Assembly (NCBI GenBank): GCA_031316255.1
Contig: JALDQW010000001.1
Span: forward strand, 1,674,001-1,738,000
Direction: 5' to 3'
DNA length: 64,000 nucleotides
From: Nitrosomonas sp.
GTDB taxonomy: Bacteria; Pseudomonadota; Gammaproteobacteria; Burkholderiales; Nitrosomonadaceae
In this document: positions 48,061 to 57,347 of the stretch, one piece after another
Position numbering within the stretch: the stretch's first letter is position 1
How the letters are laid out: each line of letters begins with the position of its first letter
Program-made: the position numbers and the translations under genes
The notes under the pieces: model-generated
What the model saw: only the letters and a program-made list of their open reading frames with translations
What the model was told of the DNA's origin: nothing
The model's database searches: none

Positions 48061-50961
48061 TCAGGTCGCAACAATAACACGCATGGCGTCTAGTCTGGTC
48101 TTTGCGGTGTCTATTGCCCGGGTTAAAATTTGTAGCTGTTGTTCAAAAAAAAGAATTTCCTCTGGCCGTACGCTCGGATTGATTTCTTTCAGGGCTTTCA
48201 GCCTTTCAATTTCAAATTTGAATTTTTCCTCTATTTTTTCCTTGTTCTTTTTGGTGTGAGCCGGCATCTGTATTTTAGCAAGCTGCTCGCTGGCGGTTAT
48301 CATGTCTTTAATCGTTTCTTTCTTCAGTTCAATAACTTGTTTTGAAACGCTTGGTGATAGTGTTCTCAAGTACTGATTGATCGTGTCGTGATCGAGTGCA
48401 GCATAATCAGAACGGCCATGCTCATCGATAATGGTGCGTATCATGATTGATGGCTGGTTGTGGCTGCGGGTCACAGAAATTTCTGTTGAGATGTCAAGAA
48501 TGAACAGGCATTCTAGAAACAGTGTTCCCGGTCTGGTATCGGGATGCGAGAAACTTGATACGGTTGCATTGCCGGTTTCATTATCGACTACACGATCCAT
48601 CGCGTGGATAACCATGGGGTGCTCCCAGGTTAAAAACTGCATATCTTCGTTGGCGAGTGCGACATTTCTGTTATAGGTAATGGTCAGGCCATCATCGGGT
48701 AGCCCGGGAAATGCCGATGTCATTAGCTCGCTTGGTTCAATGTAATAGCTCATGTGGCGGTGTTCTTCAATATGTACGCCAAAGCAGTCAAAGGCGCTGT
48801 CCATGTAATGCTGCAGGCTGTTGTCGTTATCCTGCGAAGTTCCAGCCTTGTATAATTGCTCTGCAAGCTGTGGACGGCACGAATTATATTCCAGTAAACG
48901 GTCGCGTCCGCGATCAAGTGCTTCGTTAAGTGCCTGATTGGCTTCTTGGGTATGAACAGTTAATTTCGAAAAGGCAGTCGAGTCAGGGTTACGTTGATGA
49001 AAACTGTTAATTAGCTGATTTTTAAATTTTTGAAAAACGGCCGATCCTGCTGGACAGGTTTTTTTAAAGGCATTAAGCCCTTTATGATACCAGTTCAGCA
49101 TGAGCGCTTGAGCGCTATGCTGCAGATAAGGCAGATGAATTTTGATTGTTTCTGTCTGGCCGATTCGATCGAGCCTGCCAATACGTTGTTCGAGTAAATC
49201 GGGATTAAACGGTAAATCAAATAACACAAGATGATGGGCAAACTGGAAATTACGTCCCTCGCTGCCAATTTCAGAACAGATCAATACCTGGCAGCCAGCC
49301 TCTCTGTCGGCAAAAAAGGCGGCGGCGCGATCACGTTCGAGTAAACTCATATCTTCGTGGAAGACTGGATAGTGCTGGCTTGTCAACATTCTGAGCGCGT
49401 GAGCAATATCGCAAGCTGTTTGTGCGCTGGCCGTGATCACCAGGATTTTTTCCGGCTTGAGCTGTCGCATGGTTTCGTGCAGCCAGTTGATGCGTGGATC
49501 AATGTCGATCCATTTCGGGTCATCAGTGCCGGCATTAACCTGATAGAGCAATTCCGGATAAAGCAGTAATTCAGGTTCTGACAACCGAGTGGTTTCAAAA
49601 ACGGTCAGGCAATCGTTATAGCTGGCAGGTAGCGGTAATCGAACCATATTCAGTTCTCTTTCCGGGAAACCCTGGACCGTGACGCGGGTGTTGCGAAATA
49701 AAATGCGGCCGGTGCCATGGCGGTCGAGCATTAATGCTGCGAGAGCTTGCCGTGCTGCTTTATTATTTTTATCCGTTGTATCGGTTTTATCCAGTAAATC
49801 TAGCAGGGACTGGGTCTGCGGGTTATTTTCTATCGACAAGATTGTCGTGTTGATTTCTTCATTCAGTTTATGCCCATCAAGCAGCGCTTCGACCACATTG
49901 GCGATCGGTTCAAATGTTTGTTCTTCAGCAAGAAAACGATGGAAGTCAGAAAAACGATCGGGGTCTAGCAGACGCAGGCGAGCAAAATGGCTTGCTTTAC
50001 CCAGCTGCTCAGGAGTTGCAGTCAGCAACAGTACCCCGCGTGTTTGAGCAGCCAGTTGCTCAATAGCCTGGTATGCCGGGCTGGATGCCTGCTCCGACCA
50101 TTCGAGGTGATGTGCTTCATCGACGACGAGTAAATCCCAATCGCCTTGCAAGGCTGTTCTCAGGTGTTTCGGATTGTTACACAGAAAGCCCAGGCTGCAT
50201 AGAATGAGCTGTTCGTTGTGAAAAGGGTTGCCGTCGGCACTGTTTTCTTCAAGTACCGCATAGCGTTCGTCATCAAATAGACTAAACCGGAGATTAAAGC
50301 GGCGTAGCATTTCGACAAGCCATTGATGAATCAATGTTTCCGGAACTGCAATAAGAACGCGTTTGGCGCGTTCCGTTAAGAGTTGCTGATGTAAAATCAT
50401 GCCGGCTTCGATTGTTTTGCCCAATCCGACTTCATCGGCCAACAATACACGTGGTGCATAGCGCCGGCCGACTTCGTGTGAAATGTAGAGTTGATGCGGG
50501 ATTAAACTGGTGCGTGAGCCCACCAGGCCGTACAATGAATTATTGACAAGCCGGTTTCTCTGCAACCAAGTTTGATATCGGATCTGGAACCACTTGTCTG
50601 CATCGATATGCTGATTGAGCAACCGTTCGATAGGCCGGTTAAATTGTATATGGTGCGCCAGTTGATGCTCGGGCAGGATGACCGGCTTGCCATTTTTGTC
50701 TTTTCCCGTGTATGTCAGTAATCCATCGTTTTTCTCAACAGACAGGATTTGTATGACAGTGCCATGAAGACTCGTGATAGTATCGCCAACATTAAAAATC
50801 ACGCGTTTGAGCGGCGCCGATTGACGTGAGTAAGTACGGGTCTCGCCGGATGCCAGGAAGGCAATGCTGACTATGCGTTGTTCAACTGATTGCACAGTGC
50901 CCAGGCCCAATTGCAGGTCGACATCGCAAATCCAGCGTTGACCAGGTTTAAAGTTGTTCAT
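48061..50961 (-). CDS. rapA: RNA polymerase-associated protein RapA (Swi2/Snf2 ATPase)
   Basis: A 966-residue Swi2/Snf2-family ATPase that binds RNA polymerase and helps recycle it after termination. The N-terminal Tudor-like region ('FKPGQRWICDVDLQLGLGTV') is present. Walker A DEVGLGKTIEAG, Walker B DEAHHLEW and motif VI 'QRIGRLDRIGQ' define the motor. The C-terminal ~300 residues form the RapA-specific part and end in a charged coiled coil. Somewhat shorter/longer variants exist; the E. coli protein is 968 residues, so the length agrees. Confidence 0.93.
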   Translation of the reverse strand: MNNFKPGQRWICDVDLQLGLGTVQSVEQRIVSIAFLASGETRTYSRQSAPLKRVIFNVGDTITSLHGTVIQILSVEKNDGLLTYTGKDKNGKPVILPEHQLAHHIQFNRPIERLLNQHIDADKWFQIRYQTWLQRNRLVNNSLYGLVGSRTSLIPHQLYISHEVGRRYAPRVLLADEVGLGKTIEAGMILHQQLLTERAKRVLIAVPETLIHQWLVEMLRRFNLRFSLFDDERYAVLEENSADGNPFHNEQLILCSLGFLCNNPKHLRTALQGDWDLLVVDEAHHLEWSEQASSPAYQAIEQLAAQTRGVLLLTATPEQLGKASHFARLRLLDPDRFSDFHRFLAEEQTFEPIANVVEALLDGHKLNEEINTTILSIENNPQTQSLLDLLDKTDTTDKNNKAARQALAALMLDRHGTGRILFRNTRVTVQGFPERELNMVRLPLPASYNDCLTVFETTRLSEPELLLYPELLYQVNAGTDDPKWIDIDPRINWLHETMRQLKPEKILVITASAQTACDIAHALRMLTSQHYPVFHEDMSLLERDRAAAFFADREAGCQVLICSEIGSEGRNFQFAHHLVLFDLPFNPDLLEQRIGRLDRIGQTETIKIHLPYLQHSAQALMLNWYHKGLNAFKKTCPAGSAVFQKFKNQLINSFHQRNPDSTAFSKLTVHTQEANQALNEALDRGRDRLLEYNSCRPQLAEQLYKAGTSQDNDNSLQHYMDSAFDCFGVHIEEHRHMSYYIEPSELMTSAFPGLPDDGLTITYNRNVALANEDMQFLTWEHPMVIHAMDRVVDNETGNATVSSFSHPDTRPGTLFLECLFILDISTEISVTRSHNQPSIMIRTIIDEHGRSDYAALDHDTINQYLRTLSPSVSKQVIELKKETIKDMITASEQLAKIQMPAHTKKNKEKIEEKFKFEIERLKALKEINPSVRPEEILFFEQQLQILTRAIDTAKTRLDAMRVIVAT

Positions 50962-51045
50962 TCTATGCTGTACTGAAAAGAAGTGACAGGATACATGAGA
51001 CGGCTAAAAGGTGCCGCTAAAAATGTGTTGTCAGGAAATAATTGA

Positions 51046-51186
51046 GGGCATCTCTAAAAATCCATATTTTGTCACAATACTTTGTTATTCACAAAAAATA
51101 TCTCCTTACATATCAATCATATGCTGCGTCAATATTTTTTGTTCTCGCCTCGTCTTGTTTAAAACTCTGAGTTTTTAGAGGTGCCC
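51046..51186 (-). mobile_element. MITE copy 2, 141 bp, IS5-type ends
   Basis: The reverse complement of copy 1 (19416-19556) with about eight mismatches in 141 bp. The ends are GGGCATCTCTAAAAA and TTTTTAGAGGTGCCC, and the 4-bp duplication TTGA flanks it (51042-51045, 51187-51190). It sits between rapA and regA, only 20 bp beyond the regA stop codon, so it may form the 3' end of the regBA transcript. Confidence 0.92.
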
Positions 51187-51206
51187 TTGATTAATTCGAA
51201 GCTGAA

Positions 51207-51770
51207 TTACTCCCGATGTGGTTTTTTTGCCAGTTTACGTTGGAGTGTCCGGCGATGCATGTTCAAGACTTTTGCTGTTACGGAAATATTGTTGTCATTT
51301 TCAGTAAGAATTCGGTGAATATATTCCCATTCTAGTCTGCCGACCGATAAAGGATTGGCGCTGATTGGTGTGTCAGTTTCACCGCTTGTGCGTTCAAATG
51401 CCGTCATAATTTCATCGGCGTCGACGGGCTTGGCTAAATAATGCGTTGCGCCAAGTTTTATTGCTTCCACGGCTGTTGCGATACTGGCGTATCCTGTTAG
51501 CATGACAATGCGTGTGCCCGGGTCCAATGCTTTTAACTTTTCAACCAGAACCAATCCCGATTCGCTGGATAATTTAAGGTCTACTATTGCGTATTCCGGG
51601 GTTGCTGCTTCAGCCTGTGCAAGTGCGTCTTCTATGGTATGCGTGGTGTGCACATTGAAACCGCGTTTAGTCATGGCTTTCGCCAGTACATCGCAGAAAA
51701 TCTTGTCATCATCAACGACCAACAAGCTGGGGCGTTCGCTTGCGTCATCGACTGGTATCGATTCTGTCAT
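51207..51770 (-). CDS. regA: Redox response regulator RegA/PrrA
   Basis: A 187-residue response regulator. The receiver domain has the acidic pair (DDD at 20-22), phospho-acceptor D64 in AIVDLKL and 'YLAKPVDADEI'. A Fis-type helix-turn-helix ends the protein ('NISVTAKVLNMHRRTLQRKLAKK'), almost invariant in RegA/PrrA/ActR/RegR. It is phosphorylated by the sensor kinase encoded 4 bp upstream and controls genes for respiration and carbon metabolism in response to redox state. Confidence 0.93.
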   Translation of the reverse strand: MTESIPVDDASERPSLLVVDDDKIFCDVLAKAMTKRGFNVHTTHTIEDALAQAEAATPEYAIVDLKLSSESGLVLVEKLKALDPGTRIVMLTGYASIATAVEAIKLGATHYLAKPVDADEIMTAFERTSGETDTPISANPLSVGRLEWEYIHRILTENDNNISVTAKVLNMHRRTLQRKLAKKPHRE

Positions 51771-51774
51771 GGTT

Positions 51775-53034
51775 TTATCCTATTAGCGGCAATGAAACTT
51801 GCGTGCAGGCCCCGCCGTTCTCAAGATTGAATAAATGCACCGTTCCACCCAATCGTTCAATGTTGGCATTGGCTAAAAACAGACCAATGCCAAAGCCCTG
51901 ACCGGGAGCCTTGCTGGTGAAAAAAGCTTCGCCGATACGTTGAGCGGCTTCAGTCGATATGCCTTCACCGTCGTCAATGATTTCGAGATGCAGTCGCTTT
52001 GAATTCCAATGGCTTTTGATATCAATACAATGTGAGGAAGCATCGGCAGCATTGTTGAGCAGGTTCAGAAGCGATTGGCTGACCAATTGGTTATCCATTA
52101 TTTTGGGCGCGGGAAGTGGCCCGTTACTCTGATAATTAAACTTGACCGTGGGTCGTATGAGTTTCCATTTCTCCAATAACGAAGATAAAAATTCATCAAC
52201 CGGCAATTGGCTGCCACCTTCAACTCTGGTTTGTCCTGCTTTGGCCAGAAGCTGGGTTAAAGTCTGCTTGCAGTGTGTGATCTGGTCGCGCAGAATATGT
52301 ATGTTGTTTTGAAATTCATTATCGTTGACATATTCCTTTTGTAATTCTCCCGTAATAACCGCCATTGTTGATAGTGGTGTGCCGAGTTCGTGTGCTGCGC
52401 CGGCTGCAAGTGTACCCAATGCAATGATTTGTTCGTTGCGTAATGCCTGTTCACGGACTTGAGCCAGATCTCGGTCGCGATCCCGGATTGAAATGCTCAT
52501 TTTTACTACGAACCAGGCAATAATAACAGTGCTGAGTACAAACGCCAGCCACATGCCGGATACATGCAAGTTGAATTCAATGAGGTGTTTGCTATGATCA
52601 TGGGGTAGCGGAATATAATTAAACAACAGTAATGTATAGCAGCCAATTGTAATAACGGCCATAACCCAGGTGTATCGCCAAGGAAGGGTGGCTGCTGCGA
52701 TGGTCAGTGGCAGAAGGTATAGTGAAATGAATGGGTTCGTGGAACCGCCGCTATAATATAGCAATGCACTAAGCGCGAAAACATCTATGAGCAATTGCGC
52801 AAAAAATTCGATACTGGATACTGGCCATTTTCGATACAACCGTATCCAGGTCAGCAGGTTTAATAGTGCCAGGATTACAACAACGATGATCATTTGTGTC
52901 CACGGAATATCGAGATCGATAATAATGTAAACGAGGCTGAAAGTCAGGCACTGTGCCAGGATCGCAATATTTCGGAGCATGAACAAGCGCTGCAGATTTT
53001 TACTCAGCGGTAATTGGCTAAGGTCGCTAAACAT
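51775..53034 (-). CDS. regB: Redox sensor histidine kinase RegB/PrrB
   Basis: A 419-residue sensor kinase with about six N-terminal membrane helices (1-180). The quinone-sensing heptapeptide GGSTNPF is at 96-102. The H box AAGAAHELGTPLS carries the autophosphorylated H216, and C256 in ITHCKQTL corresponds to the redox-active cysteine region of RegB. N, G1 and G2 boxes (LLNNAADAS, DDGEGIS, GFGIGLFL) form the ATP site. First gene of regBA; the gap upstream contains a RegA-type box. Confidence 0.93.
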   Translation of the reverse strand: MFSDLSQLPLSKNLQRLFMLRNIAILAQCLTFSLVYIIIDLDIPWTQMIIVVVILALLNLLTWIRLYRKWPVSSIEFFAQLLIDVFALSALLYYSGGSTNPFISLYLLPLTIAAATLPWRYTWVMAVITIGCYTLLLFNYIPLPHDHSKHLIEFNLHVSGMWLAFVLSTVIIAWFVVKMSISIRDRDRDLAQVREQALRNEQIIALGTLAAGAAHELGTPLSTMAVITGELQKEYVNDNEFQNNIHILRDQITHCKQTLTQLLAKAGQTRVEGGSQLPVDEFLSSLLEKWKLIRPTVKFNYQSNGPLPAPKIMDNQLVSQSLLNLLNNAADASSHCIDIKSHWNSKRLHLEIIDDGEGISTEAAQRIGEAFFTSKAPGQGFGIGLFLANANIERLGGTVHLFNLENGGACTQVSLPLIG

Positions 53035-53363
53035 AATTTTTTGTCAGAGTGATCTAATTGATTGTCCAAATAGGATTGATTTGCTGTAGATATGTTGTTT
53101 TGGCGTCATTTTCAGATAATTGTTAGTGAAGTTACACCATGACGATTTGTATCAAACGCTTGATGTTCCTTTCTTAAAGTACTTCTCATTTCAACAAAAA
53201 ATCCGAACTTGGACATTCAGACTTGTTAATTTATATTAGGTATTGGAAAAATATATTACTCTAGTCAAAATTGATAGCAATGGCTATGTGACATTTTGTC
53301 GCAGTTAAAGTTGACGTATTCAGTAAATTGCTTTTTTCTGGCGGCAGGCTGACTAAGCTAAGG
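53035..53363. promoter_or_regulatory. Divergent regBA-clc intergenic region
   Basis: 329 bp between the divergent regB and ClC-type genes. The perfect RegR-type box at 53288-53302 is the only element I can name; the remainder is AT-rich without clear promoter hexamers. Confidence 0.5.
53288..53302 (+). promoter_or_regulatory. RegA/RegR binding box
   Basis: GTGACATTTTGTCGC fits the Bradyrhizobium RegR-box consensus GNGRCRTTNNGNCGC at every fixed position, and has an internal GACA/TGTC palindrome. It lies 61 bp before the proposed start of the ClC gene and about 250 bp before regB. Confidence 0.65.
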
Positions 53364-55091
53364 ATGGAGGTTTCTATAAACAACTGGCGGGAAACAATTT
53401 CAACGGTGATGCTGGCGGTTGTTGTGGGTATTGTGGTCAGTTACGCAGCTTTGGGGTTTTTGTGGGCTATTGACCGTTTGCACGAGTTTTTCCTGGGCGC
53501 AGAAAGTGGAGAGCTTTACAAAGTTCTGGAAAAGGTGCCCGCGTGGTATTTATTTCTTCTGCCTGTTGTGGGTGCAGTTTTTGTGCGACTCATTATTCAA
53601 TACTGGATGCCTGAGCAGCGAAATCATGGACCCGCAGATGTGATTGAAGCGACGCGGCTTGGAAATGGTGATCTGTCCATTAAAGCAGGAGTTGGCAGCG
53701 CTGTTGCCAGTATCGTATCAATAGGTAGCGGGGCATCGGTCGGGCGATATGGCCCCGCTGTACATTTGGGCGCATCCTTAGGGTCATGGCTGGCTCAATT
53801 ACTGAAACTTACTGCAGAACAAAAAAAGAATCTTCTGGCCTGCGGCGTTGCGGGTGCTATTTCGGCTTCATTTTCTGCACCTCTGGCCGGGGTGGTTTTC
53901 GCGCATGAAGTTGTATTGGGCCGATTTGGCAGCAGATCTGTAATGCCGATCGTTATATCATCAGTAGTGGCCACTGCGATCGTAAAAATACATGCATTAG
54001 ACAACATGATTTTTTTGTTGCCGGATATACCGGTGGTCGCGAGCTGGGAATTTTTTGTATTTGCACTTGTCGGTGTTGCCGGTGGCGCCCTGGCTGTCTG
54101 TTTTATGTCTGTGATGCATCGCATTGACCAGTTTGTTCAGCAGTTACCTATTTCTCTGATGGTGAGGGCCATAATAGGCGGGATGTTGCTGGGTGTTATT
54201 ATTCTCGTTTTTCCTCAGACTTTTGGGCTGGGCGAGCAAGTTATTCAAGATGCTTTGCACCTCCAACTGTCCGCGGGCGTATTAATGATGTTGATCCTGG
54301 CAAAGTTACTTGCGACTTCGGTGAGTTTTGCTGCGGGTTTCTCTGGGGGCGTATTTGGTCCAGCGCTTTTTCTGGGTGCAATGATGGGCACTGTGTGTGG
54401 GATGGGTGTTCAGGAGTTGACCGGGGTAACCGCTTCACCTGCAGTTTATGGTGTTGTGGGTATGGGTGCGGTAATTAGCCGTGTGATTGGCGCACCGATG
54501 ACGACAATTCTGATTGTTTTTGAATTGACAGGAAGTTATTCATTAATGACAGCGGTCATGGTGTCGGTTGTTGCGGGAGGCACTGTTACCCGAGAATTCT
54601 TCAATCATTCCTATTTTTATCACCAGCTGCGTATGCGTGGAATGGAACCCGAAACGTCGCAAATACAGCAGAAATTGAATCAAATGTCAGTTTGTGCATT
54701 TATTTCTGAGCAGTCGGTCGTTTTAACATCAGACATGACGTTGCGGTCAGCGCGTCATCGGCTTGCCCATTTTGCACCTGTTATCGAAGATGCCTATGTT
54801 GTTAATAATGAGAGGCGGTTAATGGGGCAAATCAGCGCAGCACAGTTGTATCGTATTCATAATGAAGAAAAAATGGATAACCTGATTAAAAGCATGCTAT
54901 ATATGCCATCGATCATTTTTACGAATGACATGAGTGTCTATCAGGCATATGAGCAATCGAGGCATTTTAAAGGCGCCAGTATTCCGGTGTTGGATGGCCG
55001 GACACAACAATTTGTGGGCGTGGTTTATGTGGGTGAATTGGTAGAGGCCTGTATGCAAGCTCTTGAGCGGTATCGCATTGATGAACGTTAG
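53364..55091 (+). CDS. ClC-family chloride channel/transporter with CBS domains
   Basis: A 575-residue membrane protein. The ClC core (~12-425) has many helices with the second signature GFSGGVFGPALFLGA. In the first signature, GSGASVGRYGP, Tyr129 stands where the gating Glu (GREGP) is usual, and the GSGIP motif is absent. The C-terminal ~130 residues form a CBS pair. Loss of the gating Glu predicts channel-like or uncoupled transport rather than Cl-/H+ exchange. The start is uncertain: ATG at 53364 has AAGG right against it, and a TTG at 53328 is possible. Confidence 0.85.
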   Translation: MEVSINNWRETISTVMLAVVVGIVVSYAALGFLWAIDRLHEFFLGAESGELYKVLEKVPAWYLFLLPVVGAVFVRLIIQYWMPEQRNHGPADVIEATRLGNGDLSIKAGVGSAVASIVSIGSGASVGRYGPAVHLGASLGSWLAQLLKLTAEQKKNLLACGVAGAISASFSAPLAGVVFAHEVVLGRFGSRSVMPIVISSVVATAIVKIHALDNMIFLLPDIPVVASWEFFVFALVGVAGGALAVCFMSVMHRIDQFVQQLPISLMVRAIIGGMLLGVIILVFPQTFGLGEQVIQDALHLQLSAGVLMMLILAKLLATSVSFAAGFSGGVFGPALFLGAMMGTVCGMGVQELTGVTASPAVYGVVGMGAVISRVIGAPMTTILIVFELTGSYSLMTAVMVSVVAGGTVTREFFNHSYFYHQLRMRGMEPETSQIQQKLNQMSVCAFISEQSVVLTSDMTLRSARHRLAHFAPVIEDAYVVNNERRLMGQISAAQLYRIHNEEKMDNLIKSMLYMPSIIFTNDMSVYQAYEQSRHFKGASIPVLDGRTQQFVGVVYVGELVEACMQALERYRIDER

Positions 55092-55185
55092 TTGGGTCAT
55101 GGTAACAGGCCTTGTTTTCGGTTAGAATTCAATACCTGTTTTCTTTGTGCTGAAGATGTCGGCATAAATTTTTTGAAATGATTTT

Positions 55186-56307
55186 ATGATTCTAATTTTA
55201 GTACCGAATACCCGGCCAGAGAGTCCGGAATATAAACAGTTGTTGAGCTATCTTGCCAATATTCCAGGTATTAGTACACGTGTACATACAGAAGTTGGTA
55301 CTGAACAAACTTTGACTGAACTGTATCTGATTGGAAATACCAAGACGTTATCAGTTGAAGAGATCAGCATTCTTCCTTGTGTGGATCATGTTGTGCGTGT
55401 TTCTGAGGAGTATCGCATACTCGGCCGCCATATGAATGATAGCCGGTCAACCAGTTTTGAATATAACGGCGTTTTGTTTGGCCAGGATACATTGAATGTT
55501 TTTGCGGGATTATGCGCTGTTGATACGCTTGAACATGTGGAAACCATGATGAAAGCATTGCAGGATAATGGGCAGGTTTGTACCCGTATGGGCGCGTACA
55601 AACCGAGAACAAGTCCATACGCTTTCCAGGGGCATGGAAAAAGCTGTCTTCCTTATGTATTTGATCTGGCAGGGAAATATGGCATCAAAGTGATTGCGAT
55701 GGAAATAACGCATGAAATCCACCTGGAAGAGATACGCAATGCACTTCACCAAACTGGAAATGCAACTGGCGTCATGCTGCAGATTGGCACACGCAATACG
55801 CAGAACTTTGAATTACTGAAAATAGTCGGACGGCAGCAGGATTTTCCGGTACTGATAAAGCGTGGCTTTGGTATTACCCTCGATGAATCTCTGAATGCGG
55901 CTGAATATCTGGCTTCAGAAGGTAACCGGAAAGTTATATTTGGCTTACGGGGAATGAAAACGAATATGGGTGACCCGCACCGTAATTTTGTTGATTTTGC
56001 GCATGTTCCGGTCGTGAAACGACTGACACGCATGCCGGTCTGTATTGACCCATCGCATTCTGTAGGTACCCGAGCTGAATCGTCTGATGGCATTCTGGAT
56101 ATTATGCATGCCACGGCGCAAGGGATTATTGCCGGTGCCAACATGGTCCTGGTCGATTTTCATCCTGCACCTAACAAAGCATTGGTTGATGGACCGCAGG
56201 CATTGCTTTTGAAGGAATTGCCACTTTATTTGGAAGATATTCAGATTGCACGTGCTGCGTATTTGAATCGTGTTGAGCTTGCTAGACGTTACCAGAATCA
56301 GGGTTAA
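55186..56307 (+). CDS. aroF: 3-deoxy-7-phosphoheptulonate (DAHP) synthase, type I-beta
   Basis: A 373-residue enzyme: an N-terminal ~95-residue ferredoxin-like/ACT-like regulatory domain and a C-terminal DAHP synthase barrel. Barrel motifs seen are MGAYKPRTSPYAFQG (PEP binding, Cys of CTRMGAYKPRTS), 'LIKRGFG', 'IFGLRGMKT' and 'CIDPSHSVGTR'. It condenses PEP and erythrose 4-phosphate to begin aromatic amino acid synthesis. It lies 54 bp before ispH on the same strand. Confidence 0.92.
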   Translation: MILILVPNTRPESPEYKQLLSYLANIPGISTRVHTEVGTEQTLTELYLIGNTKTLSVEEISILPCVDHVVRVSEEYRILGRHMNDSRSTSFEYNGVLFGQDTLNVFAGLCAVDTLEHVETMMKALQDNGQVCTRMGAYKPRTSPYAFQGHGKSCLPYVFDLAGKYGIKVIAMEITHEIHLEEIRNALHQTGNATGVMLQIGTRNTQNFELLKIVGRQQDFPVLIKRGFGITLDESLNAAEYLASEGNRKVIFGLRGMKTNMGDPHRNFVDFAHVPVVKRLTRMPVCIDPSHSVGTRAESSDGILDIMHATAQGIIAGANMVLVDFHPAPNKALVDGPQALLLKELPLYLEDIQIARAAYLNRVELARRYQNQG

Positions 56308-56361
56308 ATCAGCATTTACAGTTTAAGAATTTTGTATGCTTCTTTTCGTGGAGAAGAATAA

Positions 56362-57306
56362 ATGATCAAGGTATTACTCTCGAATCCCAGAGGCTTTTGT
56401 GCGGGTGTAGATCGTGCAATTGGCATTGTAGAGCGCGCATTGTCGATGCATGGCGCGCCAATTTACGTGCGTCACGAAGTTGTGCATAATCGTTTTGTTG
56501 TAGAGGATTTAGAAAAAAAAGGCGCTGTTTTTGTTGAAAACCTGGATGAAGTGCCGAAAAATAGCATTCTGATTTTTAGTGCGCATGGCGTTTCTCATGC
56601 AGTCAGGAGAGAAGCGGCTGAACGAGAGTTAAAAGTATTTGATGCAACATGCCCACTGGTTACCAAGGTGCATGTTGAAGTGGCCAAAATGCGTAAGGAA
56701 GGCAAGGAGATCATAATGATTGGTCATCAAGGCCACCCTGAAGTTGAAGGCACAATGGGTCAGGCTGAAGGTGATGATAAAGGTATGTACCTGGTTGAAA
56801 CTGAAGAGGACGTAAAAAATATTCAGGTGAAAGATGCAGCTAATTTGGCTTATGTAACGCAGACGACTTTATCTGTTGATGATGCGGCGCGTATTGTTGA
56901 TGCCTTGAAAAATCGTTTTCCAATGATTACCGGCCCTAAAAAAGATGACATTTGTTATGCCACTCAGAATCGTCAGGATGCAGTAAAAAAAATGGTTACT
57001 CAATGCGATCTGGTGATTGTGGTGGGTTCACCCAATAGCTCAAATTCAAACCGTTTATGTGAAGTTGCAAGGAATGCTGATGTTGAGGCCTATATGGTGG
57101 ATAATGCTGAGCAATTAAATGATGACTGGTTTATTAATAAGCGCCAGATTGGCATTACAGCGGGTGCATCTGCGCCAGAAATATTGGTTCAGCAAGTCAT
57201 ATCGCAGATCAAACAGATTGGTGCACACCAAACGGGTGAAGCGGTTAACGTTGAAGAATTAAGCGGTGTGGTGGAGTCGGTTGTTTTTCCACTGCCCAAA
57301 GCATGA
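56362..57306 (+). CDS. ispH: 4-hydroxy-3-methylbut-2-enyl diphosphate reductase
   Basis: A 314-residue [4Fe-4S] enzyme of the MEP pathway that makes IPP and DMAPP. Cluster Cys residues are C13 ([10 protein letters not shown]), one in DATCPLV and one in DDICYATQ. Substrate-binding HEVVHNRF and 'FSAHGVSH' are present. It supplies isoprenoids, including the squalene from which the hopanoids handled by the hpn cluster are made. GGAGAAGAA lies upstream. Confidence 0.96.
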   Translation: MIKVLLSNPRGFCAGVDRAIGIVERALSMHGAPIYVRHEVVHNRFVVEDLEKKGAVFVENLDEVPKNSILIFSAHGVSHAVRREAAERELKVFDATCPLVTKVHVEVAKMRKEGKEIIMIGHQGHPEVEGTMGQAEGDDKGMYLVETEEDVKNIQVKDAANLAYVTQTTLSVDDAARIVDALKNRFPMITGPKKDDICYATQNRQDAVKKMVTQCDLVIVVGSPNSSNSNRLCEVARNADVEAYMVDNAEQLNDDWFINKRQIGITAGASAPEILVQQVISQIKQIGAHQTGEAVNVEELSGVVESVVFPLPKA

Positions 57307-57347
57307 AATTTGCAGTAAGAAGGATGCAAATAGTGAATGTTGCTTTT

